Origin: a virus
Length of the DNA stretch: 64,000 bases
Direction: 5' to 3' (one strand)
Virus record (IMG/VR): IMGVR_UViG_3300035698_012119
Span: 1 to 64,000 of that record
Part shown: positions 36,565 to 43,661 of the stretch, in pieces
How the letters are laid out: each line of letters begins with the position of its first letter
Position numbering within the stretch: the stretch's first letter is position 1
Translations under genes and position numbers: made by a program
The notes under the pieces: generated by a model
What the model was told of the DNA's origin: nothing
The model's input: only the letters and a program-made list of their open reading frames with translations
The model's database searches: none

Positions 36565-36997
36565 TGTATGTTCTTCCTCTTTTGGTGCCAACTGTGTACT
36601 TGCTCTCTAACGACCAATTACTTTTTTCTTTGAAGGCAATGATTTTAATTTTGTTTAACTCCGCCACGGGCGTATCAGATTGATCAGGGTACACAATTTC
36701 TAACAGTCCCCATTCTTCAAGAAGAATGGCTGTGGTGTTTCTACGTGCAATGTCTTCTTCGTCTAGGGTATTATGCTTTCCATCAAGAATAAACAACTCT
36801 TTGAAATGCATAATAGCGTACCGACTTGCATCTGTACTTTTGTCTTTTTTGTGTAGTATGTGACAGGACTGGTACAAGATGCGTTCTCTCCGTGACGCAA
36901 TTCCTATTCGTGTTAGTGTCTCTTTTATCTTTAGGAAATTGTCTGGGGTGATTAGCTCGATTTCTACACCGTGTCCTCTAAATAGGTTCTGATACAT
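36548..36997 (-). CDS. regA: RegA translational repressor
   Basis: 149 residues. The block DNFLKIKETLTRIGIASRRE followed by LYQSCHILHKK and MHFKELFILDGKHNTLDEED aligns closely with T4 RegA, as does LLEEWGLLEIVYP and the C-terminal KSNWSLESKYTVGTK. RegA binds ribosome-binding regions of early phage mRNAs, including its own and those of replication genes, and shuts off their translation. Here it is downstream of gp62 and gp44, as in T4. The protein has a short N-terminal extension (MYQNLFRGHG) compared with T4. Confidence 0.95.
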   Translation of the reverse strand: MYQNLFRGHGVEIELITPDNFLKIKETLTRIGIASRRERILYQSCHILHKKDKSTDASRYAIMHFKELFILDGKHNTLDEEDIARRNTTAILLEEWGLLEIVYPDQSDTPVAELNKIKIIAFKEKSNWSLESKYTVGTKRGRTYNENIS

Positions 36998-37060
36998 GTT
37001 ATGTTCACTCTCATTTCTTGTTATTATCTACGACGAGTTCATTGTGAATGTTCGCATGTT

Positions 37061-37068
37061 TATTTATC
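37061..37068 (-). promoter_or_regulatory. Possible near-consensus late promoter before regA
   Basis: GATAAATA on the minus strand, one base off consensus, 64 bases before the regA ATG in a very AT-rich spacer. Weak evidence. Confidence 0.3.
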
Positions 37069-37078
37069 ATTTTTATTT

Positions 37079-37558
37079 TTATTTTTTTGTGGGCTTCTGC
37101 TCTCCTGTTTCTGATAATGTACGTAGATCGCTGAGATTTTGCTCTGTAAGTAGTTTCAGGTATTGTTTTGCTATTTCAGGACGAACACCATACAACTTTT
37201 GAACCATCACAATGTCATCGTTCTTTTCTAGTTTGTGCCACTTTGAAAATCTCTTTCGCTTTCTGAGCGAACCCATGTAATAGTAGAACTGTGCTGTATC
37301 TGGTATACACGAATGTATATTCATCTCATTGGCGTGCAAGACCGTATCAGGGAAAAACCCAAACCCACGATTGATGATATACGCTACATAGTCTTTTGCA
37401 ACCTCAGGCTCCTGTGCAATCATGTCTTTTTTGGTTTCAGATACAGCTGTCATGAACTCGAACGGACTTTTCTTCAACGTCTTCGTAACGACTTGTTCCT
37501 CAGCACAACCTTCATATGGCTTTATCACATCACACGCGTCAATTTCTACCAAACTCAT
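37079..37558 (-). CDS. 62: Clamp loader small subunit gp62
   Basis: 159 residues. The middle region, with ANEMNIHSCIPDTAQFYYYM followed by GSLRKRKRFSKWHKLE and MVQKLYGVRPEIAKQYLKLL, matches gp62. One gp62 joins four gp44 subunits to load the gp45 clamp onto primer-template junctions. Gene order gp45, gp44, gp62, regA is the same as in T4. Its start overlaps the stop of the small zinc-ribbon ORF as ATGA, so translation is coupled through gp44, the small ORF and gp62. Confidence 0.9.
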   Translation of the reverse strand: MSLVEIDACDVIKPYEGCAEEQVVTKTLKKSPFEFMTAVSETKKDMIAQEPEVAKDYVAYIINRGFGFFPDTVLHANEMNIHSCIPDTAQFYYYMGSLRKRKRFSKWHKLEKNDDIVMVQKLYGVRPEIAKQYLKLLTEQNLSDLRTLSETGEQKPTKK

Positions 37559-37725
37559 AAATCCTTCCCACTGACCATTTTTTGCATCGTATCAGCACAC
37601 TCTAAACACACAACAAGTACATGATCGCCGTCCGCCGTATTGATATGTAGACTGAACTTCTCTTTTTCACTGACCATCGCTGGACATAGCTTACACTTGA
37701 CTTTCTTGGCTTTGAATATGCTCAC
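37555..37725 (-). CDS. Small zinc-ribbon-like protein between gp44 and gp62
   Basis: 56 residues from a GTG start whose bases overlap the gp44 stop (GTGA), ending in ATGA overlap with gp62. The sequence has two Cys pairs, VKCKLCPA and VVCLECADT, spaced 25 residues apart, the pattern of a single zinc ribbon or treble clef. T4 has no gene at this place. The double overlap argues that it is truly translated in the clamp-loader operon. A DNA- or protein-binding role linked to the replisome is possible but not shown by the sequence. Confidence 0.7.
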   Translation of the reverse strand: MSIFKAKKVKCKLCPAMVSEKEKFSLHINTADGDHVLVVCLECADTMQKMVSGKDL

Positions 37726-38666
37726 AAATCACACGATGCCATTATTTCTGTCAAACATGCAACCAAATTCAACTCGTGATCAGGAACGGAAGTGTGTTGA
37801 AACTGGTATTTTCCAAGAAGAACAACAAAGTCAGCCATAGAGTTAAGGGGAACAACAGTAAGTCCTGTATCAAACAACTTGCGAAAGATGTTCGCGAAAT
37901 CTTGGTCAGTATTAGAAGCGACCCACTTACGCATTTCTGTGAAGTTCTTGTCTTTCAAAAACACAAACAATCCGTCAACAGACTCTTGTTTGAAGTTAAC
38001 AAATATCCCCTCGTCAATTCTACCCGAAGAAGCGTATTTTTGCAATTCGTTAAGGGTCCGACGGAAATCAGGGAAATGCTTTTCAACAACTTTCGCTACT
38101 ACTTTTGTGTCAAAGTCCACACCTTCCTCTTTAAGGATCGAAAGTACTCGTTTGAAGAACTGCGCGGCTATTACAGGCTTCTCAGATTTGTCGATGGAAA
38201 ATTCTACAAGAGAAAAACGTGAGTGAAGAGGCTCAATGATACGGTTTTTAAAGTTGCATGTGAAAATGAATCCACAGTTGCGGCTAAACTCTTCAGAGAA
38301 CGATCGAAGTGCATATTGTGTGTTTGGAGTGAGGTAATCAGCCTCGTCAATTATCACATACTTGCGACCGCCCGCAAACGATACAGAGGACGCAAAATTT
38401 GAGATCTCATAGCGGAGAGTGTCGATGCCACCATTCAACGATCCGTTGATAATGATGTAGTCGCAGCTAAGCTCTTTGAGCATTGCGACTGCAGCAGTCG
38501 TTTTACCTGTTCCAGGCGTTCCAGAAAGTAGTAGGTTGGGGATGTTTTTATCGTCTACAAACTTTTGAAAAGACTTCGTTGTCTTTTCTGGTAGGATGAT
38601 ATCAGAAACTTTTTGAGGTCTGTACTTCTGGCACCACAGCATTTCAGCAGCAATTGAATCGAGCAT
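37722..38666 (-). CDS. 44: Clamp loader ATPase subunit gp44
   Basis: 314 residues. The AAA+ motifs are all visible: the N-terminal WCQKYRPQKVSDIILP, Walker A GTPGTGKTT near residue 48, Walker B YVIIDEAD near residue 105, sensor 1 FTCNF and the arginine-finger motif LHSRF. The protein forms the four-subunit motor that opens and loads the gp45 clamp. A moderate AAAGG ribosome-binding site lies 9 bases before the ATG. A perfect 38-base palindrome lies 35 bases upstream, between this gene and the 71-residue ORF. Confidence 0.95.
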   Translation of the reverse strand: MLDSIAAEMLWCQKYRPQKVSDIILPEKTTKSFQKFVDDKNIPNLLLSGTPGTGKTTAAVAMLKELSCDYIIINGSLNGGIDTLRYEISNFASSVSFAGGRKYVIIDEADYLTPNTQYALRSFSEEFSRNCGFIFTCNFKNRIIEPLHSRFSLVEFSIDKSEKPVIAAQFFKRVLSILKEEGVDFDTKVVAKVVEKHFPDFRRTLNELQKYASSGRIDEGIFVNFKQESVDGLFVFLKDKNFTEMRKWVASNTDQDFANIFRKLFDTGLTVVPLNSMADFVVLLGKYQFQHTSVPDHELNLVACLTEIMASCDL

Positions 38667-38700
38667 AATATAATACCTTTGTGTGTGTTAATCAAATAGG

Positions 38701-38738
38701 GTGGATGGTGATGGTCTTTAAAGACCATCACCATCCAC
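38701..38738. repeat. Perfect 38-bp palindrome between clamp and clamp-loader genes
   Basis: Positions 38701-38719 are the exact reverse complement of 38720-38738, giving 19-bp arms with no spacer. The centre TTTAAA contains the stop codon of the 71-residue ORF. Transcripts in either direction could form a long hairpin. No T-run follows on the minus strand, so it is not a standard terminator. Confidence 0.9.
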
Positions 38739-38933
38739 TTCGTGATCCATTTCGCCATCCACTTCGGTGGCTTCAGCTGAGTGGCTCTCTATAAACACAA
38801 CAAACCTCTCGCGTACAGTTCCCACTGCAACTAACTCACTTCCTTTGAACGAGCCACGCTCTGTACAGGCATCAATGATGTTGACCACCATTCCAAGATC
38901 GTTTAGTGTCAGGCTGTTTTGTAGGTCAGTCAT
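38718..38933 (-). CDS. Small conserved protein between gp45 and gp44
   Basis: 71 residues from the ATG at 38933, preceded by AAAGGGG as ribosome-binding site and overlapping the gp45 stop by 8 bases. The sequence begins MTDLQNSLTLNDLGMVVNII and continues with DACTERGSFKGSELVAVGTV. It ends with an acidic tail made of repeats of Val-Asp-Gly and Glu-Met-Asp. Similar small ORFs sit between gp45 and gp44 in marine T4-type phages. The acidic tail is encoded by one arm of the palindrome, so its sequence may be shaped by RNA structure. The function is unknown. Confidence 0.75.
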   Translation of the reverse strand: MTDLQNSLTLNDLGMVVNIIDACTERGSFKGSELVAVGTVRERFVVFIESHSAEATEVDGEMDHEVDGDGL

Positions 38934-39600
38934 GTCGTTGCCCCTTTTTATATGTTGATTTTGATTCGATTGCAATGAAGTATGTAACTTTAGATGAACA
39001 GAATTTTGATATCCCTTTTGAGGACAGTTCAACTTCATAGTCGCCTGAGAGAAGAGGTAGATTCTCCGTTTTAATAATCAGCGAAAAAGTATCATCTGTA
39101 TTGCCCAATTCGAACCCATACGAGTCAGCAGACGGGTTTGCACTGTCAATTGCTTGTAGATAACACTTGCCCTCAGCGCCCACAAACGCAATCTCAGGCA
39201 ACTGAAAGACACTCGACGCCTTCAACACCTTTGATAGATCATCTGCAGAAAGTGAAACAGACACGTCAACAGATGGCAGCTTAATTTCTTTCTCTGGGGG
39301 CGAAATTATCATGGACGGATCAGCATAAACATACTTCGCCTTGCTCTTTCCTTCAACGATTGTGATAAAGCTGCTACCAAAGTCAAGATCAGGATCTGAA
39401 TATAGGCTACATACAGACAAGAAGCGTGGAAGGTTGTATATTCCTGCTGTTCGTGGAAACTCGTCAGGAACAGTGGCAATTGCCATGATAGTTTTTAGCG
39501 GACTGATCGTTTTGAGTGTGTTGCCTTCTTTAAGAAGGATGGATTGGTTGATTCCTGCAAAATTCTTTAGTACTGTCATCGTTTCACTTGATAGCTTCAT
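38926..39600 (-). CDS. 45: Sliding clamp gp45
   Basis: 224 residues. The N-terminus, with SSETMTVLKNFAGINQSILL, then SPLKTIMAIATVPDEFP, IYNLPRFLSVCSLYSDPDLD and VSLSADDLSKVLKASSVFQL, is the gp45/PCNA-like two-domain clamp of T4. The trimeric ring tethers gp43 to DNA, and in T4 it also activates late transcription through gp33 and gp55. A near-perfect sigma-70 promoter (39633-39661) lies just upstream, so the clamp operon gp45-gp44-gp62-regA-dut is set up for early host-type transcription. Confidence 0.95.
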   Translation of the reverse strand: MKLSSETMTVLKNFAGINQSILLKEGNTLKTISPLKTIMAIATVPDEFPRTAGIYNLPRFLSVCSLYSDPDLDFGSSFITIVEGKSKAKYVYADPSMIISPPEKEIKLPSVDVSVSLSADDLSKVLKASSVFQLPEIAFVGAEGKCYLQAIDSANPSADSYGFELGNTDDTFSLIIKTENLPLLSGDYEVELSSKGISKFCSSKVTYFIAIESKSTYKKGQRHD

Positions 39601-39632
39601 AGTATATCCTTTGTATGTGTTGGAGTGTTATA

Positions 39633-39661
39633 ATTATAACAGATCTTGGCGTCGAAGTCAA
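39633..39661 (-). promoter_or_regulatory. Sigma-70 promoter for the gp45 operon
   Basis: On the minus strand TTGACT (39661-39656), a 17-base spacer and TATAAT (39638-39633) precede gp45 by about 33 bases. This is near-consensus and oriented towards the clamp genes. Confidence 0.8.
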
Positions 39662-39664
39662 TGG

Positions 39665-39689
39665 GGGACCGCTCTTCAATAGCGGTCCC
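39665..39689. terminator. Stem-loop upstream of the gp45 promoter
   Basis: A 9-bp perfect stem (GGGACCGCT at 39665-39673 with AGCGGTCCC at 39681-39689) and a 7-base loop. There is no T-run, so it may end or process the upstream transcript weakly. It insulates the gp45 promoter from the operon above. Confidence 0.5.
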
Positions 39690-39777
39690 GTTCTATGACA
39701 GACGCTGATTTTCCTCGATAGCTGGGGCTGTATTCCAGACACAATCTACTGATCATTTCCTCACGAGTAGTTGTCAT
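39676..39777 (-). CDS. Possible tiny ORF upstream of gp45
   Basis: 33 residues, beginning MTTTREEMISRLCLEYSPSY. A GGAG ribosome-binding site lies 8 bases before the ATG, and the stop falls in the loop of the hairpin at 39665-39689. No homologue is recognised. It is listed because the initiation site is good and the gap is otherwise empty. Confidence 0.35.
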   Translation of the reverse strand: MTTTREEMISRLCLEYSPSYRGKSASVIERDRY

Positions 39778-39811
39778 TTGTCACGCTCCATTTTTTGTAG
39801 AAGGGCGATTG

Positions 39812-40456
39812 TTATCTGTCGACGTTTTCCATGTCGAGCTCTGCACGCATAATTGCTTGCATACGAAGAATATTAGCCATAACGTCGATGCTCGAGTCTG
39901 CTTTTACATGAATGCTTTTCCAATATTCTTCATCGTTAATTGGCGCCATGTCAAGCTTGGGAAGATTGAACTCAAACTTCGAATCTATAAACGTTGACAT
40001 GTCGCGGGACTTGTGACGAGGAAGGTGTTCGCGGATCACACCTTCTTTCGTTGATTCACAGAACAGACGCCACAAGATTGCTGCATCATCCATGCTGTTC
40101 CAAGACCACCAAAGATCGATTTTACCGTACGGTGCTAGGTAATTTACGAATTCTTTCGTAAATTCGTCTACTGTAAGATCTTTAGAATGTGGCTTCAACG
40201 TCCTTTCAATAATCGCTTTGGGCTGAGATGTCCAAAACTCAACACCGTCTGACAGTGCCACACGTCCACGCGCTTTTTGGTCAGCAATGCTAAACTTGAA
40301 TCGTCTTATCTTTGAATAGGCTGATTTTGTAGTGTACGGAGTAGAGGATACCATTGTTTTTGTGTCGACTACAGCAACAGAGCAGTCCAAGACAATACAG
40401 CTTTCAGGGTGGTAACCAAGCATTGAGAAGTCTATGAACAGAAACTTATCCTTCAT
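39812..40456 (-). CDS. DexA-like DEDD-fold exonuclease, active-site residues altered
   Basis: 214 residues from the ATG at 40456, which overlaps the upstream stop by 11 bases and has a CGGGAA ribosome-binding site. The pattern follows T4 DexA: FLFIDFSMLG at the N-terminus, then VEFWTSQPKAIIE, WWSWNSMDDAAILWRLFCES in the middle and ADSSIDVMANILRMQAI at the end. In DexA these hold Asp-x-Glu, Asp and His-Asp...Asp. Here the first Glu is Ser (DFS) and the final-motif His is Ala. The family assignment is by pattern; the protein may be inactive, altered in activity or a regulator. It is also annotated as an exoribonuclease-like protein in related phages. Confidence 0.65.
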   Translation of the reverse strand: MKDKFLFIDFSMLGYHPESCIVLDCSVAVVDTKTMVSSTPYTTKSAYSKIRRFKFSIADQKARGRVALSDGVEFWTSQPKAIIERTLKPHSKDLTVDEFTKEFVNYLAPYGKIDLWWSWNSMDDAAILWRLFCESTKEGVIREHLPRHKSRDMSTFIDSKFEFNLPKLDMAPINDEEYWKSIHVKADSSIDVMANILRMQAIMRAELDMENVDR

Positions 40457-40979
40457 TACACGTTCCCGCTTTATACAAATTAAGTTCCATTTGCTTGGTT
40501 GTACCGTCCGTTGCACGTCCATAGTCACCGTCATACGTCTTCAATGCTTCTGCTTCAAACAACACAAATTGAGCAATTCGAGTGCCTTGTTTGACTCTGA
40601 CAGGCCCTGTTGTAACATGCAGTGCACCACCAACATTCCCACTGTATCCTGTATCATAAACACCCGACGTGATGAACACTCCATTACGATTAAACGAGGA
40701 GCGAATTACCAGCCATCCAGCCTCACTCTCCCCGACCGAGACATCGCTACCCATTACAACATCATAAACACCAACGTCTAAGTTAAAATATCCGTCGGCA
40801 TCAACCTCGACATTGGTGCGATCGCGGTGCTGTTTTTTATCGTCATCAATCTCAAAAAGCGCAGATGAAATGGCGAATACTCTGTCCAATCGTACATCTA
40901 TCGCGTTGGAGCTTACCATGTCCTTATCGACGTTGGTCGCTGTACTGTTGCTCTGTTCACTGGCGATGTGTTTCATCAT
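40446..40979 (-). CDS. dCTP deaminase/dUTPase-fold protein
   Basis: 177 residues. The C-terminal two thirds show AGWLVIRSSFNRNGVFITSG, VYDTGYSGNVGGALHVTTGP and QGTRIAQFVLFEAE, followed by YDGDYGRATDG. These are the RSS, Gly-rich turn and RIAQ motifs shared by dCTP deaminases and dUTPases; the YDGDYG motif is closer to dCTP deaminase. The protein probably acts on dCTP or dUTP. It is distinct from the trimeric dUTPase at 36049, so the phage carries two members of the fold. Its start overlaps the DUF3310-like gene by 4 bases. Confidence 0.65.
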   Translation of the reverse strand: MMKHIASEQSNSTATNVDKDMVSSNAIDVRLDRVFAISSALFEIDDDKKQHRDRTNVEVDADGYFNLDVGVYDVVMGSDVSVGESEAGWLVIRSSFNRNGVFITSGVYDTGYSGNVGGALHVTTGPVRVKQGTRIAQFVLFEAEALKTYDGDYGRATDGTTKQMELNLYKAGTCNEG

Positions 40980-41314
40980 GTTTCCCGACGCTCCTTGTCC
41001 GTAAAATGTGTCAGAAGGATGATGTAATGCATCGACTTGAGAAGGTCCTTCCGGTTGATACCTTCTTTACGTCCAAGTCTCATGAGATATTTGATGGCTG
41101 TCCCTTGACACATTTCACTGGCAATGTCGAGTGATTCCCACACGTCTATTGTTTGAATCTCTTCCTTGCCGACGTAGTGTTGAGAATAAGTACTTCCGAT
41201 GTACTCTCCTACGTCGCGGAGTATTTCTTGCTCACTAAACTTGTATTTAATTGGAGGCAAGTAGTGGTCGTCTGTCGTTTCTTTATGTTGGGGTTCGTCT
41301 AATTCATCTTGCAA
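40976..41314 (-). CDS. DUF3310-like protein
   Basis: 112 residues from a TTG at 41314, preceded by GGAG at 7 bases and overlapping the upstream stop by 11 bases. The sequence IQTIDVWESLDIASEMCQGT, then AIKYLMRLGRKEGINRKDLL and KSMHYIILLTH, is the conserved core of DUF3310. These are small phage proteins sometimes linked to nucleotide kinases, with unknown activity. It lies in a run of nucleotide-metabolism genes, which agrees with that link. Confidence 0.7.
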   Translation of the reverse strand: MQDELDEPQHKETTDDHYLPPIKYKFSEQEILRDVGEYIGSTYSQHYVGKEEIQTIDVWESLDIASEMCQGTAIKYLMRLGRKEGINRKDLLKSMHYIILLTHFTDKERRET

Positions 41315-42161
41315 GGTCAGTCTCCATGTTAATAAGGTTGTCGATATAATCACAATTGGTCCTGGCAAGGTTGATCAAGGCTGAATCGGTACATACCATG
41401 TCAAAATCAACCTCGTGCTCATACTTGCCGTTCACTAAGCCTGAAGGACTATTGTCGAATCTGACGTTGTTCAATCCTGCCCACACAGCAGCAGAACTGT
41501 CCCACGTGTTAATATACCCAAGGTGATCTTTGACCAGAGATATTTCATTGGGACCGTCGACCATTCCAAGCATGTGAACACGCTTGTTGTTGTCCTGGAT
41601 CTTTTGTACAATCCCACGATCAACGAGGGCGTTCAGAAAGTGCCATCTGGAAAGAAACCGTTGAAGTTTGTTGTCTTGCTCTACGCCATATGCATTCGGT
41701 ATAGCAAGAATGGACACGCCAATGTAATCTACGTGTTTGGAATCAGCTGCCCATGCAAAACCATCGATTAGATCTTCGATGTCACCAATATTCGACTGTG
41801 GGACAAAGAATGTCCCAAACCCACCATCCCTGATTTCTCGGCTAGTTTCAACAGCTTTGTCGATTGTTTTTTGACCTGGCTCAGCAGGATAATCAGACAT
41901 TACAATGTAATCGGCACCTACTGTTGTGCCCATCTCGACAAGCTTTGATGAAGGATACATAGGTAACCCTTGCTTGAACATCTCAAACCCGCCGTTATCA
42001 AGAATTGTGATGTTATCAGGGTTTTCAAAATTTTCGTCGCTATACCACTGTGCATAACGTTGATCTGTTTCAACAAGATGTGCCAACACAAGATGTGTCT
42101 TTCTTCCTTTAGCAAAGTCGTCAAGGTGGGGGGTGGGCGCAATGTGACAAAAGTCTGTCAT
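41304..42161 (-). CDS. TGT/DpdA-like TIM-barrel protein, candidate 7-deazaguanine transglycosylase
   Basis: 285 residues from the ATG at 42161, chosen for the GGAG six bases upstream; an ATG at 42173 is in frame but poorly placed. The sequence NITILDNGGFEMFKQGLP resembles the DSGGFQ substrate site of tRNA-guanine transglycosylases. RVHMLGMVDGPNEISLV followed by INTWDSSAAVWAG resembles the MGVG and catalytic Asp region. The zinc motif of bacterial TGT is absent, as in phage DpdA proteins that put 7-deazaguanines into DNA. Genes folE, queE and queD lie 4 to 7 kb upstream on the same strand. The barrel call is moderate. The DpdA role is inferred from motifs plus context; another TIM-barrel function is possible. 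Confidence 0.5.
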   Translation of the reverse strand: MTDFCHIAPTPHLDDFAKGRKTHLVLAHLVETDQRYAQWYSDENFENPDNITILDNGGFEMFKQGLPMYPSSKLVEMGTTVGADYIVMSDYPAEPGQKTIDKAVETSREIRDGGFGTFFVPQSNIGDIEDLIDGFAWAADSKHVDYIGVSILAIPNAYGVEQDNKLQRFLSRWHFLNALVDRGIVQKIQDNNKRVHMLGMVDGPNEISLVKDHLGYINTWDSSAAVWAGLNNVRFDNSPSGLVNGKYEHEVDFDMVCTDSALINLARTNCDYIDNLINMETDLAR

Positions 42162-42188
42162 GTAGTTCTCCATACTATAAATGCAAAG

Positions 42189-42216
42189 AAGTGGAGGGCA
42201 TTGGTGCCCTCCACTT
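42189..42216. terminator. Intrinsic terminator-like hairpin
   Basis: A 12-bp perfect stem (42189-42200 with 42205-42216) and a TTGG loop follow the stop of the 126-residue gene. On the minus strand it is followed by CTTTGC, moderately T-rich. Confidence 0.65.
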
Positions 42217-42227
42217 ATTAGTTCTGG

Positions 42228-42608
42228 TTATTGGTAGATTGAAGTGGAGCCGTTCTCACCATCTTCAGATATTTCGATGTGAATGCCACGATCGGGATAT
42301 CGCGCTGATATCTTCTCTGCAAGATCATCTGAAATCATCTCACAGCTTTTGTAGTCTAGCTGCAGGGTACCGTCACCATACAACGATTCAAGCCAACGCT
42401 TGAATTGAATAAATTCAATGTCACGGTCGTCGTGAAAGACGTCAATGGCCACTTTGATGTGAAAGATGTGACGATGTGGATAACCCAAAAAGCTGACATC
42501 ATACTCGTCACCTGTAGCGAGTTCCGGATCAGTCAGGGCAGCGGGATATTTGTGAATCCCCTCTCGCTGAAACTTGACCCAAATACGGTTTGTAATTTTA
42601 TTTAGCAT
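42228..42608 (-). CDS. Conserved marine T4-type protein, possible T-fold
   Basis: 126 residues, with MLNKITNRIWVKFQREGIHK at the start, YPHRHIFHIKVAIDVFHDDR and EFIQFKRWLESLYGDG in the middle and SCEMISDDLAEKISARYPDR then IHIEISEDGENGS at the end. The last part recalls the arrangement in 6-pyruvoyl-tetrahydropterin synthase and QueD (a beta-alpha unit, then a short helix, then a strand ending with an acidic residue). It lies next to the TGT-like gene in a genome that carries FolE and QueD. A T-fold pteridine-type enzyme is a guess. The protein is strongly conserved in this phage group. A GGAG site lies 8 bases upstream. Confidence 0.6.
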   Translation of the reverse strand: MLNKITNRIWVKFQREGIHKYPAALTDPELATGDEYDVSFLGYPHRHIFHIKVAIDVFHDDRDIEFIQFKRWLESLYGDGTLQLDYKSCEMISDDLAEKISARYPDRGIHIEISEDGENGSTSIYQ

Positions 42609-42628
42609 TATACGTCTCCATTATATAG

Positions 42629-42660
42629 AAAATGATGTAGGACAGAACCTACACCATTTT
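42629..42660. terminator. Intrinsic terminator-like hairpin
   Basis: AAAATGATGTAGG (42629-42641) pairs with CCTACACCATTTT (42648-42660) with one mismatch and a 6-base loop. It lies after the stop of the 88-residue gene, and the minus-strand 3' side ends TTTTC. Confidence 0.65.
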
Positions 42661-42683
42661 GATTGTTGTTCGTCGGTTCGTCA

Positions 42684-42950
42684 TTAGTCGATTTGCGTAA
42701 CAGGAACCATCGTCATTCCTCCTTTGTTATCAACTTCAACTTTTGCATAAGATCTGCCGCCGCGATTCTCAAGACCTTTATATCGTCCAGTTGTCTTCAC
42801 ACCCTTGGTGTTTGTAAAGGATACAGGATCGCCTTTTTTCATCTTTTGTACGCGCTTTTTGGCTTTGTCATATTCTGCATCGCGTGATGCAGGCATGTCC
42901 TCGGAAAGCTTAGCTTTAATTGATTCTTCGATTAGTTGTTTGATTGACAT
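42684..42950 (-). CDS. Small basic protein of unknown function
   Basis: 88 residues from the ATG at 42950, which has AGGAGA as ribosome-binding site; a longer frame has no better start. The N-terminal half is helical and charged (IKQLIEESIKAKLSEDMPAS, KAKKRVQKMKKGD). The C-terminal half, with PVSFTNTKGVKTTGRYKGLE and SYAKVEVDNKGGMTMVPVTQ, looks like a small beta-barrel of the KOW or SH3 kind. A late-like CATAAATA box lies 41 bases upstream. A virion or nucleic-acid-binding role is possible; none is shown. Confidence 0.65.
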   Translation of the reverse strand: MSIKQLIEESIKAKLSEDMPASRDAEYDKAKKRVQKMKKGDPVSFTNTKGVKTTGRYKGLENRGGRSYAKVEVDNKGGMTMVPVTQID

Positions 42951-42990
42951 GTGCAATTCTCCTGTTATTGACTTGATTAGCATTGTCGTC

Positions 42991-42998
42991 TATTTATG
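42991..42998 (-). promoter_or_regulatory. Near-consensus late promoter
   Basis: CATAAATAGACG on the minus strand, one base off TATAAATA, 41 bases before the ATG at 42950. Confidence 0.45.
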
Positions 42999-43010
42999 TG
43001 AAAACGAAAA

Positions 43011-43241
43011 CTACACAACGCGGTTATCTGGAAATAATGCAAGCTGGGCTGCAATTCGGTCAAGTTCATTGGGCGTAGAGGCTTTGCGAATCGTCGACTG
43101 AAAGCGTTTGACGTTTTGGCTATTCTCGCCTTTAGCGACGAATTCTTTCACAGCTTTCAAGAGAATCTGTTGTTTTTCGTCTGCTGATTGTGCTGCCCAT
43201 ACTTTTTTTGCTACGTCGCTATAATCATTCAGAGTTTTCAT
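43011..43241 (-). CDS. Small helical protein of unknown function
   Basis: 76 residues, beginning MKTLNDYSDVAKKVWAAQSA and ending AALFPDNRVV-like sequence (QLALFPDNRVV). The protein is predicted to be all-helical and is rich in Lys, Ala and Gln. The ATG at 43241 follows the previous stop by only 5 bases and is preceded by AAAGGAT. No homologue is recognised. The coding call rests on spacing, ribosome-binding site and composition. Confidence 0.6.
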   Translation of the reverse strand: MKTLNDYSDVAKKVWAAQSADEKQQILLKAVKEFVAKGENSQNVKRFQSTIRKASTPNELDRIAAQLALFPDNRVV

Positions 43242-43246
43242 TTGAT

Positions 43247-43645
43247 CTATCCTTTTATTGACGCCTTATGATACGATTTAGAGCGACGGGAGTCAACACT
43301 GGTACTCATGAATGTAGGAGGACCGTCGCAATAAATTGTCCTATCGCCTCCTCTTTTGAGATGGTCTTTTAAGATTTTTGTGTCACACCATGCCATCTGT
43401 TGGTTTGAATTGTCAACAAAGAACATCCGATGTGTCTTGACAGACTCGATTAATTTGTCATTAAGCATGAGGTGTCCTCTTGAATTGAATGGAACGACAG
43501 TGCCTGTATATCCATTTGACCACTTAGGGTTCTTGAATCTTATCGTGTTGTTACCTGTTCTGTTGCATTCCCATCTCCATTTGACGATTGTATAGACTGC
43601 AGTCTTTACCGCACCATCTACTTGTAGATCAACAAATTCTTCCAC
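43247..43645 (-). CDS. Protein of unknown function
   Basis: 132 residues from a GTG at 43645 with AAGGAACG upstream. The sequence includes AVYTIVKWRWECNRTGNNTI, RFKNPKWSNGYTGTVVPFNS and HRMFFVDNSNQQMAWCDTKI, then a basic C-terminus (SRRSKSYHKASIKG). It looks like a small beta-rich fold with aromatic residues. It follows the Vsr-like endonuclease gene and precedes the small helical ORF. No family is recognised. Confidence 0.6.
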   Translation of the reverse strand: MEEFVDLQVDGAVKTAVYTIVKWRWECNRTGNNTIRFKNPKWSNGYTGTVVPFNSRGHLMLNDKLIESVKTHRMFFVDNSNQQMAWCDTKILKDHLKRGGDRTIYCDGPPTFMSTSVDSRRSKSYHKASIKG

Positions 43646-43661
43646 AATTACGTTCCTTCGA

